Shown piece by piece: positions 35,401-43,983 of a stretch of 64,000 nt of DNA. The notes under the pieces were generated by a model. That model worked only from the letters and a program-made list of their open reading frames with translations. It ran no database searches and had not been told where the DNA came from. Position 1 is the first letter of the stretch. Every line of letters begins with the position of its first letter. The DNA is from Deltaproteobacteria bacterium HGW-Deltaproteobacteria-2 (lineage in GTDB: Bacteria; Desulfobacterota; Syntrophia; Syntrophales; Smithellaceae). The stretch spans positions 180,316 through 244,315 of the forward strand of contig PHBC01000002.1 in the NCBI GenBank assembly GCA_002840505.1. The letters run 5' to 3'. The position numbers were made by a program, and so were the translations under genes.

Positions 35401-36732
35401 CTGCGATTCGTTAATAAACGTGGCGAAGAGATTCATATTAAAAACATTCTTACTGGAGAAAAGATTCCTATTAAAAACAATCAGCGCGTCAAAGTTCTGC
35501 TCTCCAGTATGGGCAGGCTATCCGCTGAACTTATGGCGGCAATTGCCAGATCATCAGGAATTAATACAGAAGCAATGCCCATTCCTGATATAAATACCCT
35601 GCAATTGGCACGTAATCATGCGTCCGGCAAGGAATGTGTGCCTTCGCATCTGGTTCTGGGAAGCGCCCTCAAATATTTTTTCTCCGATAAATATCGCAAA
35701 GACGAAATCTATCTTTTATTTGTTCCTACTACATCAGGACCATGCCGTACAGGCCAATATTCCGTTTTCTTTGAAAATATTTTTAAAGATTTGCGGCTGG
35801 AAAATGTTGTTATCTTTTCCTTGGACTCAGACAACTCCTACAATGAGCTAGGTCCTGAATTTTCCAAATTTACCTGGTGGGGAATTCTTATTGGCGATTA
35901 TATGAAAGATTTGGAAACTTCCTTAATAACCTGCGCGGCTGATCCGGAAAAAGCGATCACGGATTACGATAAACTTTGGCGCAAAATGATCAGCGTAGCC
36001 GAAAGAGATGTAACTAAGATTCTTCCCGTTTTAAAGGAAATATCCCACGATGTTGCCAATATCCCTTTAAAGAACAAAATGGAGAAATGTCCCAAGGTGC
36101 TCATAGTCGGAGAGATATACGTGCGTCGCGACGATTTTGCCGTGGGTGAATTAATTCAGCATCTGAGCAGACGCGGAATTATCGGCAAGGTATCCAGCGT
36201 TGCAGAATGGTTTTACTACTGCGATTTTGTACGGCGTCATGAACTTAAAAAAAGACTTGATTTGCTTCCCTGGTATCGTCGTTTTTTTTCACAAGAGTTT
36301 ATGGATCTGATCAAATGGAATATCGAACAGGCTTACAAACATAATGTAGGAAAAAATATCCGCGAGACACTTGCTGTAACCCACTTGATTCCGGATTCTC
36401 CGCATAATATGGAAGAGATTATGAAAAATACCGGAAAGCATTTTGTTAGTCATGAGCTTTATTCAGAAATAAGCATATCCAGCGGTGTTGCTGCCACGGC
36501 AATGATGGACGGGTATTCCGGGATAGTAAATATTTCGCCTTTTGCCTGTCTTATCGGTCGTGTTATCGAAGGGGTTCTGACCCCCTGGGCCAGAGAACAA
36601 AAATATCCTATTATCTCCATTGAAATTGATGGTAATCTTTTGCCTCCCAATGTCCTGAACAAGCTGGAAATATTTATGCTCAACGTTCAGAGATTTAAAG
36701 TTAACGAAGATACAAAAACAATGCTAGAATAA
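32464..36732 (+). CDS. Giant acyl-CoA dehydratase activase (double BadF/HgdC ATPase plus dehydratase-like C-terminus)
   Basis: 1422 residues. Two ASKHA ATPase domains are in tandem. The first (1-255) starts GINIGSSSVKVSM, with cluster Cys C118 (CASGTGEF) and the RCSVFMKSD loop. The second (295-565) starts GVDGGSTTTKACL, with C429 (CSAGTGSF) and HCSAFINSD. These match HgdC/BadF activators, which inject electrons into 2-hydroxyacyl-CoA dehydratases or benzoyl-CoA reductases using a bridging 4Fe-4S cluster. The remainder is the DUF2229/HgdB-like part with conserved Cys segments, e.g. CKSCDNFCSI. No dehydratase A/B genes are adjacent, so its substrate enzyme is unknown. mobA follows at 26 bases. 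Confidence 0.9.
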   Translation: MYSLGINIGSSSVKVSMLEENNISWSEVEPHEGDFLHSLENILSSHNIPRDIAVLATGTEGRHLLNVNSVIEPLCIEEALQHLHYKVDAIVSLGGEDFVVYTIGKNNKIIKSFSGNKCASGTGEFFKQQLARMNMSLNDINSISEQRRVLKLSSRCSVFMKSDCTHRLNKGEADKGDIVLSLSDVMATKVVDFVKRAKITRGKVLLVGGVTQNQYIVHFIRERMPEIKFIIPDQASYFEAYGAALMARNSGSTLHSLSNLFLPNKIQFNRFKSLRTAEGKVTYLPSPKAKVIAGKEYILGVDGGSTTTKACLIDIETNEITASFYGRTYGDPVTSLKNCLTEMKQQINKDVGNDGKINITIAATTGSSRELLGVFLETPAVYNEIIAHTVGTTFYNRNIDTIFEIGGQDAKYVFLKNKVPIDYAMNEACSAGTGSFLEESAQGDLNIANAWEIGDIALLAQEPLKFGEHCSAFINSDVRKAIQQGAPREDITAGIVISIVSNYLNRVVGNRTIGNNIVLQGGVAKNKAVPLAFAMLLDKNIIVPPDPELMGCFGVALLALQKLKEGFLTKTSYNLDQILATDIIYEKEFQCKSCDNFCSIRMLRVNNNKYMFGGRCNKYANIRKKKVVNEAEVSDYIEQRNNLLFNECAPDYNTFIKKKECIIGIPRCFSIYTLWPLYSWFFHSLGVEIFVSKNIPTEGIARVESAYCFPAEIAHGAVQDIFERNLDYIFLPHFKDMKSYEKNYPANFCPITQSLPYYIKKAFPEIPEDKYLAPVISFMYGVEKASESFIEMGCKLGFNEHDSKKAFTIAYRKQMEYFTKAADLGKTALAEARSAKKPVIAILGRPYNAFTTDANMDIPRKYTTGGYSVIPFDILPFTDASIYPNMYWYYGQEDMKASALLKNEDNIYITYISNFSCAPDSFLLHYLKWIMGTKPFLILELDSHTADAGVDTRIEAFLDIIEGYRSKFKDIHEERYDNNLRFVNKRGEEIHIKNILTGEKIPIKNNQRVKVLLSSMGRLSAELMAAIARSSGINTEAMPIPDINTLQLARNHASGKECVPSHLVLGSALKYFFSDKYRKDEIYLLFVPTTSGPCRTGQYSVFFENIFKDLRLENVVIFSLDSDNSYNELGPEFSKFTWWGILIGDYMKDLETSLITCAADPEKAITDYDKLWRKMISVAERDVTKILPVLKEISHDVANIPLKNKMEKCPKVLIVGEIYVRRDDFAVGELIQHLSRRGIIGKVSSVAEWFYYCDFVRRHELKKRLDLLPWYRRFFSQEFMDLIKWNIEQAYKHNVGKNIRETLAVTHLIPDSPHNMEEIMKNTGKHFVSHELYSEISISSGVAATAMMDGYSGIVNISPFACLIGRVIEGVLTPWAREQKYPIISIEIDGNLLPPNVLNKLEIFMLNVQRFKVNEDTKTMLE

Positions 36733-36758
36733 TAATCAGCAAGGATAAAAGCTTCAGT

Positions 36759-37355
36759 ATGAAAAAAGATATGACTGGAATCATTTTAGCCGGCGGCAAG
36801 AATTCCCGCATGGGAACCAACAAAGCTTTTCTTGAAATTAATGGAATCCGCCTGATTGATAATATTTTAGCTATCTATCAAAATATATTTTCTGAAATAA
36901 TTATTGTTACCAATGATCCCTTATCATACACAGAATTCTCTGATACGATTATTGTTACCGATATTTACAAAGAAAAAGGCGCTTTAGGTGGAATTTACAC
37001 CGGTTTATTTTATGCTACATATGATTACTCTTTTGTTGCTGCATGCGACATGCCTTTTTTAAATGAAGATTTTATTATTTATCTAACGGGACAAGCGAAT
37101 AACAAACATGATATTATAGTTCCTCAACTCCCTGAAGGGTTTCAGCCTCTGCACGCCATCTATTCTAAAAATTGTCTTTCTCACATAAATAAACTGTTAA
37201 GTGTGAACAAACTCAAAATTGCCGGCTTTTACAAAGAAGTACGGCTTTTTCCTGTTGCTGAAGAAAGCATTAAACCATTTAATAAAGACGGACGCCTTTT
37301 CCTCAATATTAACACTCCGGAAGATTTAAAAAAGGAACAAAAAGGACCTTTCTAG
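36759..37355 (+). CDS. mobA: Molybdenum cofactor guanylyltransferase
   Basis: 198 residues. GIILAGGKNSRMGTNKAFLEI at residues 6-26 is the nucleotide-binding signature. It is followed by ALGGIYTGL and AACDMPFL with the Mg2+-binding Asp, and PEGFQPLHAIYSKNCL. It attaches GMP to molybdopterin, forming the bis-MGD cofactor of formate dehydrogenases and similar enzymes. Its N-terminus shares the fold of RmlA-type enzymes, but the blocks are MobA-specific. Probably transcribed with the activase. Confidence 0.9.
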   Translation: MKKDMTGIILAGGKNSRMGTNKAFLEINGIRLIDNILAIYQNIFSEIIIVTNDPLSYTEFSDTIIVTDIYKEKGALGGIYTGLFYATYDYSFVAACDMPFLNEDFIIYLTGQANNKHDIIVPQLPEGFQPLHAIYSKNCLSHINKLLSVNKLKIAGFYKEVRLFPVAEESIKPFNKDGRLFLNINTPEDLKKEQKGPF

Positions 37356-37406
37356 CTTTATCTTTATAGTAGAAAGTTCTTGACTAAGTAATCACGATTA
37401 TGCGAG

Positions 37407-37418
37407 GAATGAACATTC
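37407..37418. promoter_or_regulatory. Candidate TetR-type operator
   Basis: The perfect palindrome GAATG-AA-CATTC, flanked by GAG and a near-matching CTC, lies 27 bases before the TetR-family start. This half-site is of the kind many TetR repressors bind, so autoregulation and control of the RND operon are plausible. Confidence 0.5.
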
Positions 37419-37444
37419 ACTCCGATCTGTTTAAGAGTTGAGCA

Positions 37445-38032
37445 ATGGAAAAAACAGACAAGCATGACGATATAGTTCGAGCGTCCCTGGAACTTATTGC
37501 GGAACATGGCTTTCATGGCGTGCCCATGTCCATGATTGCCAAAAAAGCCGGTGTGGGAGCTGGAACTATTTATCGCTATTTCAAAAGCAAAGATGCCCTT
37601 ATTACAGAGTTGCATCAGGAACTGGAAGCTAAAATCAGTGCATCTCTTCGCCAGGGGTATTCTGAAGATCAACCTCTTAAGGAAAGATTTCTCTATTTGA
37701 TCAGGGAACTTCTCCGGTACTTTATAGCACATCCTCTTCATTTTCGTTACATGGAGCAGTACTTCAACTCTCCATACGGTATATCTCTTCACAGGGACAG
37801 ACTTTTGGGCAGGTCGGGAAACCATGATATCCTGATGGATATTTTTGCGGAGGGAATTGAACAGCAGGTTCTCAAAGAGCTCCCGAAAGCCGCGTTATTT
37901 TCTCTTGCTTTCGGCCCTTTGATCTCACTGATGCGCGACCATATTCTGGGTTTTGTGAATCTGGATGAAAACCTGATCAAACAAGCCACTGAAGCCTGCT
38001 GGGATGGAATCAGAAATAGTGCAAATATCTAA
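37445..38032 (+). CDS. TetR/AcrR-family transcriptional repressor
   Basis: 195 residues. The N-terminal HTH (8-52) includes LELIAEHGFHGVPMSMIAKKAG and AGTIYRYFKSKDALI, the canonical TetR helix-turn-helix. The C-terminal ligand domain is divergent, ending near ATEACWDGI. It immediately precedes a complete RND tripartite pump on the same strand, so it most likely represses that operon and responds to a pump substrate. The ligand is unknown. Confidence 0.92.
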   Translation: MEKTDKHDDIVRASLELIAEHGFHGVPMSMIAKKAGVGAGTIYRYFKSKDALITELHQELEAKISASLRQGYSEDQPLKERFLYLIRELLRYFIAHPLHFRYMEQYFNSPYGISLHRDRLLGRSGNHDILMDIFAEGIEQQVLKELPKAALFSLAFGPLISLMRDHILGFVNLDENLIKQATEACWDGIRNSANI

Positions 38033-38145
38033 AAAGACTTTGGTACATGAAAAATATTTTCTTTCAATAAAGTTATTTTCGTCTTAACAAGTCAAGAGCG
38101 AGTATGAGTAATTAAATTCAAAAAGATAAATTGCAGAGGTATATA

Positions 38146-39345
38146 ATGAAAAAGAATGACATAAAAAGATGGTCGGTTACTGTTGCGATTATTTTTGCAG
38201 CGGTCTTTATCGTCAGCGGTTGCGGAAAGCAGAACACAGGCGGTCCTCCACCCATACCAGAAGTCGCCTTTATTGTTATAAAGACGGAACCTGTTGTGAC
38301 GACAACAGAACTTACTGGTCGGACATCTGCCAATTTAATCGCTGAAGTTCGACCCCAGATTAGTGGTATTATCCAAGAACGTTTATTTACGGAAGGTGCT
38401 AATGTTAAAGCCGGCCAGATGCTCTTTAAGATTGACCCTGCCCTTTATTGGTCTGCTCTTGATAACGCCAAGGCTGCGCTTGCCAGATCTGAGGCTAATT
38501 TACCGGCCATCCAGTTAAAGGTAAATCGATTACGGGAATTGCTGATCGAAAAAGCAGTCAGCCAACAGGACTATGATGATGCTTCGGCCGCATTAAAACA
38601 GGTTCAGGCTGACATCCAGTATGGCAAGGCTACTGTAGAAACTGCCCGCATTAACCTTAAATACACTACTATTACGGCACCAATTGCCGGCAGAATTGGC
38701 AGATCCACCATCACGAAGGGTGCTCTGGTCACGGCTCATCAGCCAATAGCTTTAGCTACCATTCAAAAAATGGATCCGATGTATGTAGATGTAACCCAGT
38801 CCACTGCAGATATCCTTCGTTTGCGTCGTCAACTACAGGAAGGTCAACTGGATCAAAATGGTAAAGATCAGCAAAAGGTAAAACTACTTTTAGACGACGG
38901 AACTGAATACCCTTTAAAAGGAGAACTCAAATTCCGCGATGTAACAGTTGATCCCACAACAGGATCGGTTATTTTACGAATTGTATTTCCCAATCCGAAG
39001 GATATTCTGATGCCGGGAATGTTTGTCCGCGCAGTTGTACAGGAAGGTATTCACAAAAAGGCTGTTCTGGTTCCGCAACAGGCAGTGTCACGAGATCCCA
39101 AAGGGAATCCTGTCACGTTAATCGTAGACAAAAGCGGATTTGTGCAACAGAAGCAGCTTACTCTTGATCGTGCCATAGGTAGTGAATGGCTGGTTACATC
39201 AGGCCTGGAACCGGGCGACCGTGTGATTGTTGAGGGATTGCTAAAGGTAAAGCCTGGAATACCTGTCAAAGCTGTCCCTTGGGAAAACGTTGAAAAAAAC
39301 AGCACTAAAAATAATAACTCGGTCTCTCCCGTAAAAGCAAAATGA
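38146..39345 (+). CDS. RND efflux periplasmic adaptor (AcrA/MexA family)
   Basis: About 400 residues. It is a lipoprotein: the signal ends VSGC with Cys26. Adaptor order is visible: beta-barrel/lipoyl strand VRPQISGIIQERLFTEGANVKAGQMLFKIDP, alpha-hairpin (about 100-165), second lipoyl half KYTTITAPIAGRIGRS, then barrel and membrane-proximal domains with VRAVVQEG. The ATG at 38146 (AGAGG, 6-7 bases upstream) is chosen over a TTG 15 bases earlier. It links the inner-membrane pump to the outer-membrane channel. Confidence 0.95.
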   Translation: MKKNDIKRWSVTVAIIFAAVFIVSGCGKQNTGGPPPIPEVAFIVIKTEPVVTTTELTGRTSANLIAEVRPQISGIIQERLFTEGANVKAGQMLFKIDPALYWSALDNAKAALARSEANLPAIQLKVNRLRELLIEKAVSQQDYDDASAALKQVQADIQYGKATVETARINLKYTTITAPIAGRIGRSTITKGALVTAHQPIALATIQKMDPMYVDVTQSTADILRLRRQLQEGQLDQNGKDQQKVKLLLDDGTEYPLKGELKFRDVTVDPTTGSVILRIVFPNPKDILMPGMFVRAVVQEGIHKKAVLVPQQAVSRDPKGNPVTLIVDKSGFVQQKQLTLDRAIGSEWLVTSGLEPGDRVIVEGLLKVKPGIPVKAVPWENVEKNSTKNNNSVSPVKAK

Positions 39346-39357
39346 TGGAGGCAGCTG

Positions 39358-42300
39358 ATGTTATCTAAATTTTTTCTCAAACGTCCGGTCTTCGCGTGGG
39401 TCATTGCAATTATCATCATGGCTGCCGGAACTCTTGCCATATACAATCTGCCCATTTCCCAGTATCCGCAGATGGCTCCGCCTTCGATCGCTATTGCCTC
39501 CTCCTATCCGGGATCTTCGGCTGAAACTGTGGAAAACAGCGTAACCCAGCTGATCGAACAGAAAATGACCGGCCTGGAAAACATGATATATATGTCCTCC
39601 TCCAGCGATTCGGCAGGCGGTTCGCGCCTCGAGCTTACATTTGCTCCGGGAACAGATCCTGATTTTGCCTGGTCACAAGTCCAAAACAAACTTCAATCGG
39701 CCATGCCCAGCCTTCCCGATGTCGTAAAGAACCAGGGTGTACAGGTAGTTAAATCCACCCGCAACTATCTTATGATTGTGGGCATGATTTCAGAAGACGG
39801 CAGCATGGACGGCACGGACCTGAGAGATTTTGCCAAATCCAATCTGGAAAAAGTCCTCGCTCGTGTACCCGGTGTGGGAGAAGTGGAAGTTTTCGGTAGT
39901 GGCTATTCTATGCGTATTTGGCTTGATCCGGATAAATTAACGGCTTATTACCTCACTGTGGATGATGTGATAGCTGCGCTTAAGTCATACAATGTGGAAG
40001 TTTCCGCCGGTCAGTTCGGCGGTTCACCGGCTGTAAAAGGACAGCGCTTGAATGCTTCCATCGTTGTCCAAAACATGCTTTCAACTCCCGAAGAGTTTGC
40101 GGCCATCCCTGTGCGCATTAATCCAGACGGTTCCTCTGTGCGTCTCAGAGATGTTGGACGTTCGGAACTGGGAAGCGAAATATACGACATCGAAGTCGCA
40201 TATAATGGTAAAGCTGCCGGAGGAATTGCTATCCGTCAGGCTGCCGGCGCCAATGCACTGGACACTGCAGATGCCGTCAAAGCGAAATTGGAGGAGATGA
40301 GCCGCTTCTTTCCCGCCGGTTTAAAGATTATCTATCCGCATGACACTACTCCATTTATCAGGGTGGCGATCGGTGAAGTTGTAAAAACACTTTTTGAAGC
40401 CATATTACTTGTCTTTCTGGTTATGTGGCTTTTTCTGGGTAATATCAGAGCGACTCTTATCCCCACTATAGCGGTTCCGGTGGTTATTCTTGGAACATTC
40501 GGAATACTTGGACTTCTTGGTTATTCCATCAACATGCTGACCATGTTTGCCATGGTTTTGGCCATTGGTCTTCTGGTTGATGATGCCATTGTCGTCGTGG
40601 AAAACGTGGAACGAATAATGTCAGAGGAAGGTCTCCATCCCAAAGAGGCTACCGCAAAATCAATGGAACAAATTACAAGCGCTCTGATAGGTATCGGATT
40701 GGTTCTTTCGGCAGTGTTCGGACCGATGGCATTTTTCCCCGGTTCCACCGGAGTCATCTACCGGCAGTTTTCCGTTACCATCATTTCTGCCATGCTTCTT
40801 TCTGTCTTTGTGGCTTTGATTCTTACACCAGTACTCTGCGCATCTCTTCTCAAACCTGTCAAGGCAGGACATGAACCGGCGGAAAGCGCGATAGTTTTTC
40901 TTCGTCCTTTTTTCCTGTGGTTTGACCGCGTATTCTTTAAAATCAGAGATTGGTGTGTGGGATTGGTTGATCACTCCTTATCCCGAAAATTACGTTACAT
41001 AATTATATTCCTTGTAATCTCCGCAGTCATGGGGGCACTTTTTATGCGCATGCCGACTGCTTACCTGCCGGATGAAGATCAGGGTATTTTGCTCGCTCAA
41101 GTGATGATGCCTACCGGCTCCACGCTGGAGCAGACCAAAGAGATATCAAAAAAAATAGAGCTTTATTTCAATGAGCATGAAAAAGAAGCAGTGGCATCAA
41201 CCATGACCATTTCCGGTATCGGGTTCTCCGGTCGGTCCCAAAATAATGGAATGGTGTTTATAAAACTCAAAGACTGGGATTTGCGCAAGCGTAAAGATCT
41301 TACTGCCAAAGCCGTCGCCGGCCGCGCCATGGGCGCTCTTTCCGGCATCCGCAACGCCATGATCTTTACCTTTCCTCCTCCTGCTGTTCCGGAACTGGGT
41401 ATGGCTAAGGGTTTTGACTTCCAGCTACTGGACAGAGGTGGATTGGGCCATCAGGCGCTGATGAATGCCCAATATCAGCTTTTAGGTATTGTGTCCAAAG
41501 ACCCGCGGGTTAGCTCGGTGCGTCCCAACAGCATGATGGATGTGCCACAGTACCGCATCGACGTGGACTGGGAGAAGGCCGGCGCTTTTGGCGTACCAAT
41601 CTCATCCATTCACAGAACCATCTCCGCCTCTTTCGGCAGTGCTTATGCCAACGACTTCATGCAGGGAGGCCGGATTAAACGCGTTTACATTCAGGCTGAC
41701 GCTCCTTATAGGATGCTGCCCAACAATCTGGAGAAACTTTATGTTCGCAATATGCAGGGTAAAATGGTCCCCTTCTCTTCATTTGCTACCGGACGTTGGA
41801 CTTCCGGTCCTCCACAACTTGCACGCTTCAACGGTTTTCCTTCTATCAACATATGGGGAGAACCAGCACCGGGGAAAAGCTCCGGAGAAGCGATGAAGGC
41901 CATGGAGGAAGCTGTGGAAAAGCTCCCCAAGGGATTTGGTTTTGACTGGACCGGACTCTCTTATCAGGAACGAATGTCCAGTACGCAGGCTCCCCTTCTA
42001 TACGCTTTTTCAATTTTCGTTATTTTTCTTTGCTTAGCCGCGCTTTATGAAAGCTGGACCATACCAATATCCGTTCTTCTGGTGCTTCCGCTGGGTGTCA
42101 TCGGTGGTATTATCGCTTCAAGCATGAGAGGACTGGCTAATGACGTATATTTTCAAATAGGTCTTCTGACAACACTGGGTCTGACCACCAAAAACGCGAT
42201 TCTTATCGTCCAGTTTGCCAAATCAGGCGTGGAAAAAGGGATGGGGCTTATAGAGTCGACTCTGCAGGGAGTAAAACTGCGCTTCCGTCCCATCGTTATG

Positions 42301-42531
42301 ACATCTTTAGCTTTTGGTTTCGGAGTTCTGCCTCTTGTTTTGACATCCGGTGCCGGCGCAGGAGCCCAGAACGCCATCGGCACAAGTGTGTTGGGTGGTA
42401 TGTTTACGGCTACTATACTTGTAGTCGTGTTTGTTCCTCTTTTTTATGTTTTGATTGAAAAATTATTCGGCAGAAAGCAGAAGCAGAAACCGGTTGTAAC
42501 AGACAAAACAAATTCATCCGAGGTTAAATAA
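39358..42531 (+). CDS. RND multidrug efflux transporter (AcrB/MexB, HAE-1 family)
   Basis: A 1057-residue inner-membrane proton antiporter. The first helix begins FFLKRPVFAWVIAIIIM. The proton-relay pair D408-D409 is in GLLVDDAIVVVENVER, and the conserved Lys near 945 is in GLTTKNAILIVQFAK. The internal duplication of two 6-helix bundles plus porter/docking domains is complete. The ISSAMLLS and GFRAT-type family blocks are recognisable. Expected to expel hydrophobic drugs, bile-salt-like or fatty compounds. It sits 12 bases after the adaptor. Confidence 0.97.
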   Translation: MLSKFFLKRPVFAWVIAIIIMAAGTLAIYNLPISQYPQMAPPSIAIASSYPGSSAETVENSVTQLIEQKMTGLENMIYMSSSSDSAGGSRLELTFAPGTDPDFAWSQVQNKLQSAMPSLPDVVKNQGVQVVKSTRNYLMIVGMISEDGSMDGTDLRDFAKSNLEKVLARVPGVGEVEVFGSGYSMRIWLDPDKLTAYYLTVDDVIAALKSYNVEVSAGQFGGSPAVKGQRLNASIVVQNMLSTPEEFAAIPVRINPDGSSVRLRDVGRSELGSEIYDIEVAYNGKAAGGIAIRQAAGANALDTADAVKAKLEEMSRFFPAGLKIIYPHDTTPFIRVAIGEVVKTLFEAILLVFLVMWLFLGNIRATLIPTIAVPVVILGTFGILGLLGYSINMLTMFAMVLAIGLLVDDAIVVVENVERIMSEEGLHPKEATAKSMEQITSALIGIGLVLSAVFGPMAFFPGSTGVIYRQFSVTIISAMLLSVFVALILTPVLCASLLKPVKAGHEPAESAIVFLRPFFLWFDRVFFKIRDWCVGLVDHSLSRKLRYIIIFLVISAVMGALFMRMPTAYLPDEDQGILLAQVMMPTGSTLEQTKEISKKIELYFNEHEKEAVASTMTISGIGFSGRSQNNGMVFIKLKDWDLRKRKDLTAKAVAGRAMGALSGIRNAMIFTFPPPAVPELGMAKGFDFQLLDRGGLGHQALMNAQYQLLGIVSKDPRVSSVRPNSMMDVPQYRIDVDWEKAGAFGVPISSIHRTISASFGSAYANDFMQGGRIKRVYIQADAPYRMLPNNLEKLYVRNMQGKMVPFSSFATGRWTSGPPQLARFNGFPSINIWGEPAPGKSSGEAMKAMEEAVEKLPKGFGFDWTGLSYQERMSSTQAPLLYAFSIFVIFLCLAALYESWTIPISVLLVLPLGVIGGIIASSMRGLANDVYFQIGLLTTLGLTTKNAILIVQFAKSGVEKGMGLIESTLQGVKLRFRPIVMTSLAFGFGVLPLVLTSGAGAGAQNAIGTSVLGGMFTATILVVVFVPLFYVLIEKLFGRKQKQKPVVTDKTNSSEVK

Positions 42532-42532
42532 T

Positions 42533-43948
42533 ATGAAAGAAAAATTGGTTCTCCTACCGGTTGTTATAATATTCTTCCTCCTGGGTGGATGCACACTCGC
42601 TCCTAAATACACAAGACCTGCATCTCCCGTTCCTGATCAGTTGCCAAAAAGTCCTGCTTATCAGGACACAAGAACCGGCACGGCCGCCCCAACGGCAGCG
42701 GAGCTTTCATGGCGTGAATTCATTACCGATAAAAAAATGCAAAAAATCGTAGAAACGGCCTTGAAAAATAATCGTGACTTGCGAATAGCGGCCTTGAATG
42801 TCGAAAGAGCAAGAGCGTATTATGGTATTTCGCGAGCCGAGCTTTTGCCATCGGTTAATGCCGCGGGAAGTATGTATAAAGAAAGAATGCCTGGCGATCT
42901 TTCATCAACCGGAAGCGCCATGACTACTGAAAAATATAGTGTCAATATGGGTATCAGTTCCTGGGAAATTGATTTCTTCGGTCGTATACGCAGTCTGAAA
43001 GACAAGGCACTGGAACAATATTTGGCTACTCAAGAGGCACACCGCGGCGCGCAAATCTCACTGATATCAGTTGTTGCACAGGCATATCTTACCCTGGCCG
43101 CGGATAAGGAAAATTTAAATATGGTAATTTCCACATTGGAGACTCAGGAAGCTTCTTACAAATTAATCCGCAAACGTTGCGATGCAGGAATTGCTTCCGA
43201 AATAGATCTGAAGCGGGCACAAAGCCAGGTCGATACAGCCAGAGGAGACGTCGCTCGTTACAAACAACTTACAGTTCAGGATGAAAACTTTTTGAATCTT
43301 CTAACCGGATCTACAGTTCCACAGGAATTTCTGCCGCAGGATCTTATAAGCGTTGGTATACCCAAGGATATTTCTCCCGGACTATCATCCGAACTGCTCT
43401 TGCGCCGGCCGGACATTCTCGCTGCAGAACATCAGCTTAAAGCCGCTAACGCCAATATCGGCGCTGCCCGTGCGGCCTTTTTCCCCCGCATTGCTTTGAC
43501 AACTACTATAGGAACGGCCAGCACTGAACTATCAGGCCTTTTTAAAGCAGGCCAGGGCACATGGACTTTTGCTCCGCAGATCGTTATGCCGATATTCGAT
43601 GCCCGTACCTGGTCGGCATACGATGTAACAAAAGTTGAAAAGGAAATCTCAGTAGCCCAATACGAAAAAGCCATCCAAACGGCTTTTCGGGAAGTTGCCG
43701 ACGCTCTTGCAGAAAAAAGTATGGTTGATCAGCGTCTCTCTGCTCAACAATCATTGGTTGACGCAGTTGCAGAAACCCATCGTCTTGCTAACTCACGCTA
43801 TACCAAGGGGATTGACAGTTACCTATCTGTTCTGGACGCCCAGCGTTCACTCTATGGCGCAAAACAGGTGTTAACAATCCTGCGGCTGACTAAAATTAAC
43901 AATCAAATCATTCTTTATAAAACACTGGGCGGGGGTAAAGAAAATTAA
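42533..43948 (+). CDS. Outer-membrane efflux channel (OprM/NodT family)
   Basis: 471 residues with a lipobox FLLGGC (Cys20) and two TolC-like repeats. ALKNNRDLRIAALNVERARA is the first helix and LRRPDILAAEHQLKAANANIGAARA the second, with FFPRIALTT after it. NodT family lipoproteins trimerise into the outer-membrane exit duct of RND pumps. Its ATG overlaps the region just after the pump stop (1 base gap), completing the tripartite operon. Confidence 0.95.
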   Translation: MKEKLVLLPVVIIFFLLGGCTLAPKYTRPASPVPDQLPKSPAYQDTRTGTAAPTAAELSWREFITDKKMQKIVETALKNNRDLRIAALNVERARAYYGISRAELLPSVNAAGSMYKERMPGDLSSTGSAMTTEKYSVNMGISSWEIDFFGRIRSLKDKALEQYLATQEAHRGAQISLISVVAQAYLTLAADKENLNMVISTLETQEASYKLIRKRCDAGIASEIDLKRAQSQVDTARGDVARYKQLTVQDENFLNLLTGSTVPQEFLPQDLISVGIPKDISPGLSSELLLRRPDILAAEHQLKAANANIGAARAAFFPRIALTTTIGTASTELSGLFKAGQGTWTFAPQIVMPIFDARTWSAYDVTKVEKEISVAQYEKAIQTAFREVADALAEKSMVDQRLSAQQSLVDAVAETHRLANSRYTKGIDSYLSVLDAQRSLYGAKQVLTILRLTKINNQIILYKTLGGGKEN

Positions 43949-43983
43949 TATTGACTGCATCTGACTTACCCGGGATAAAACTG

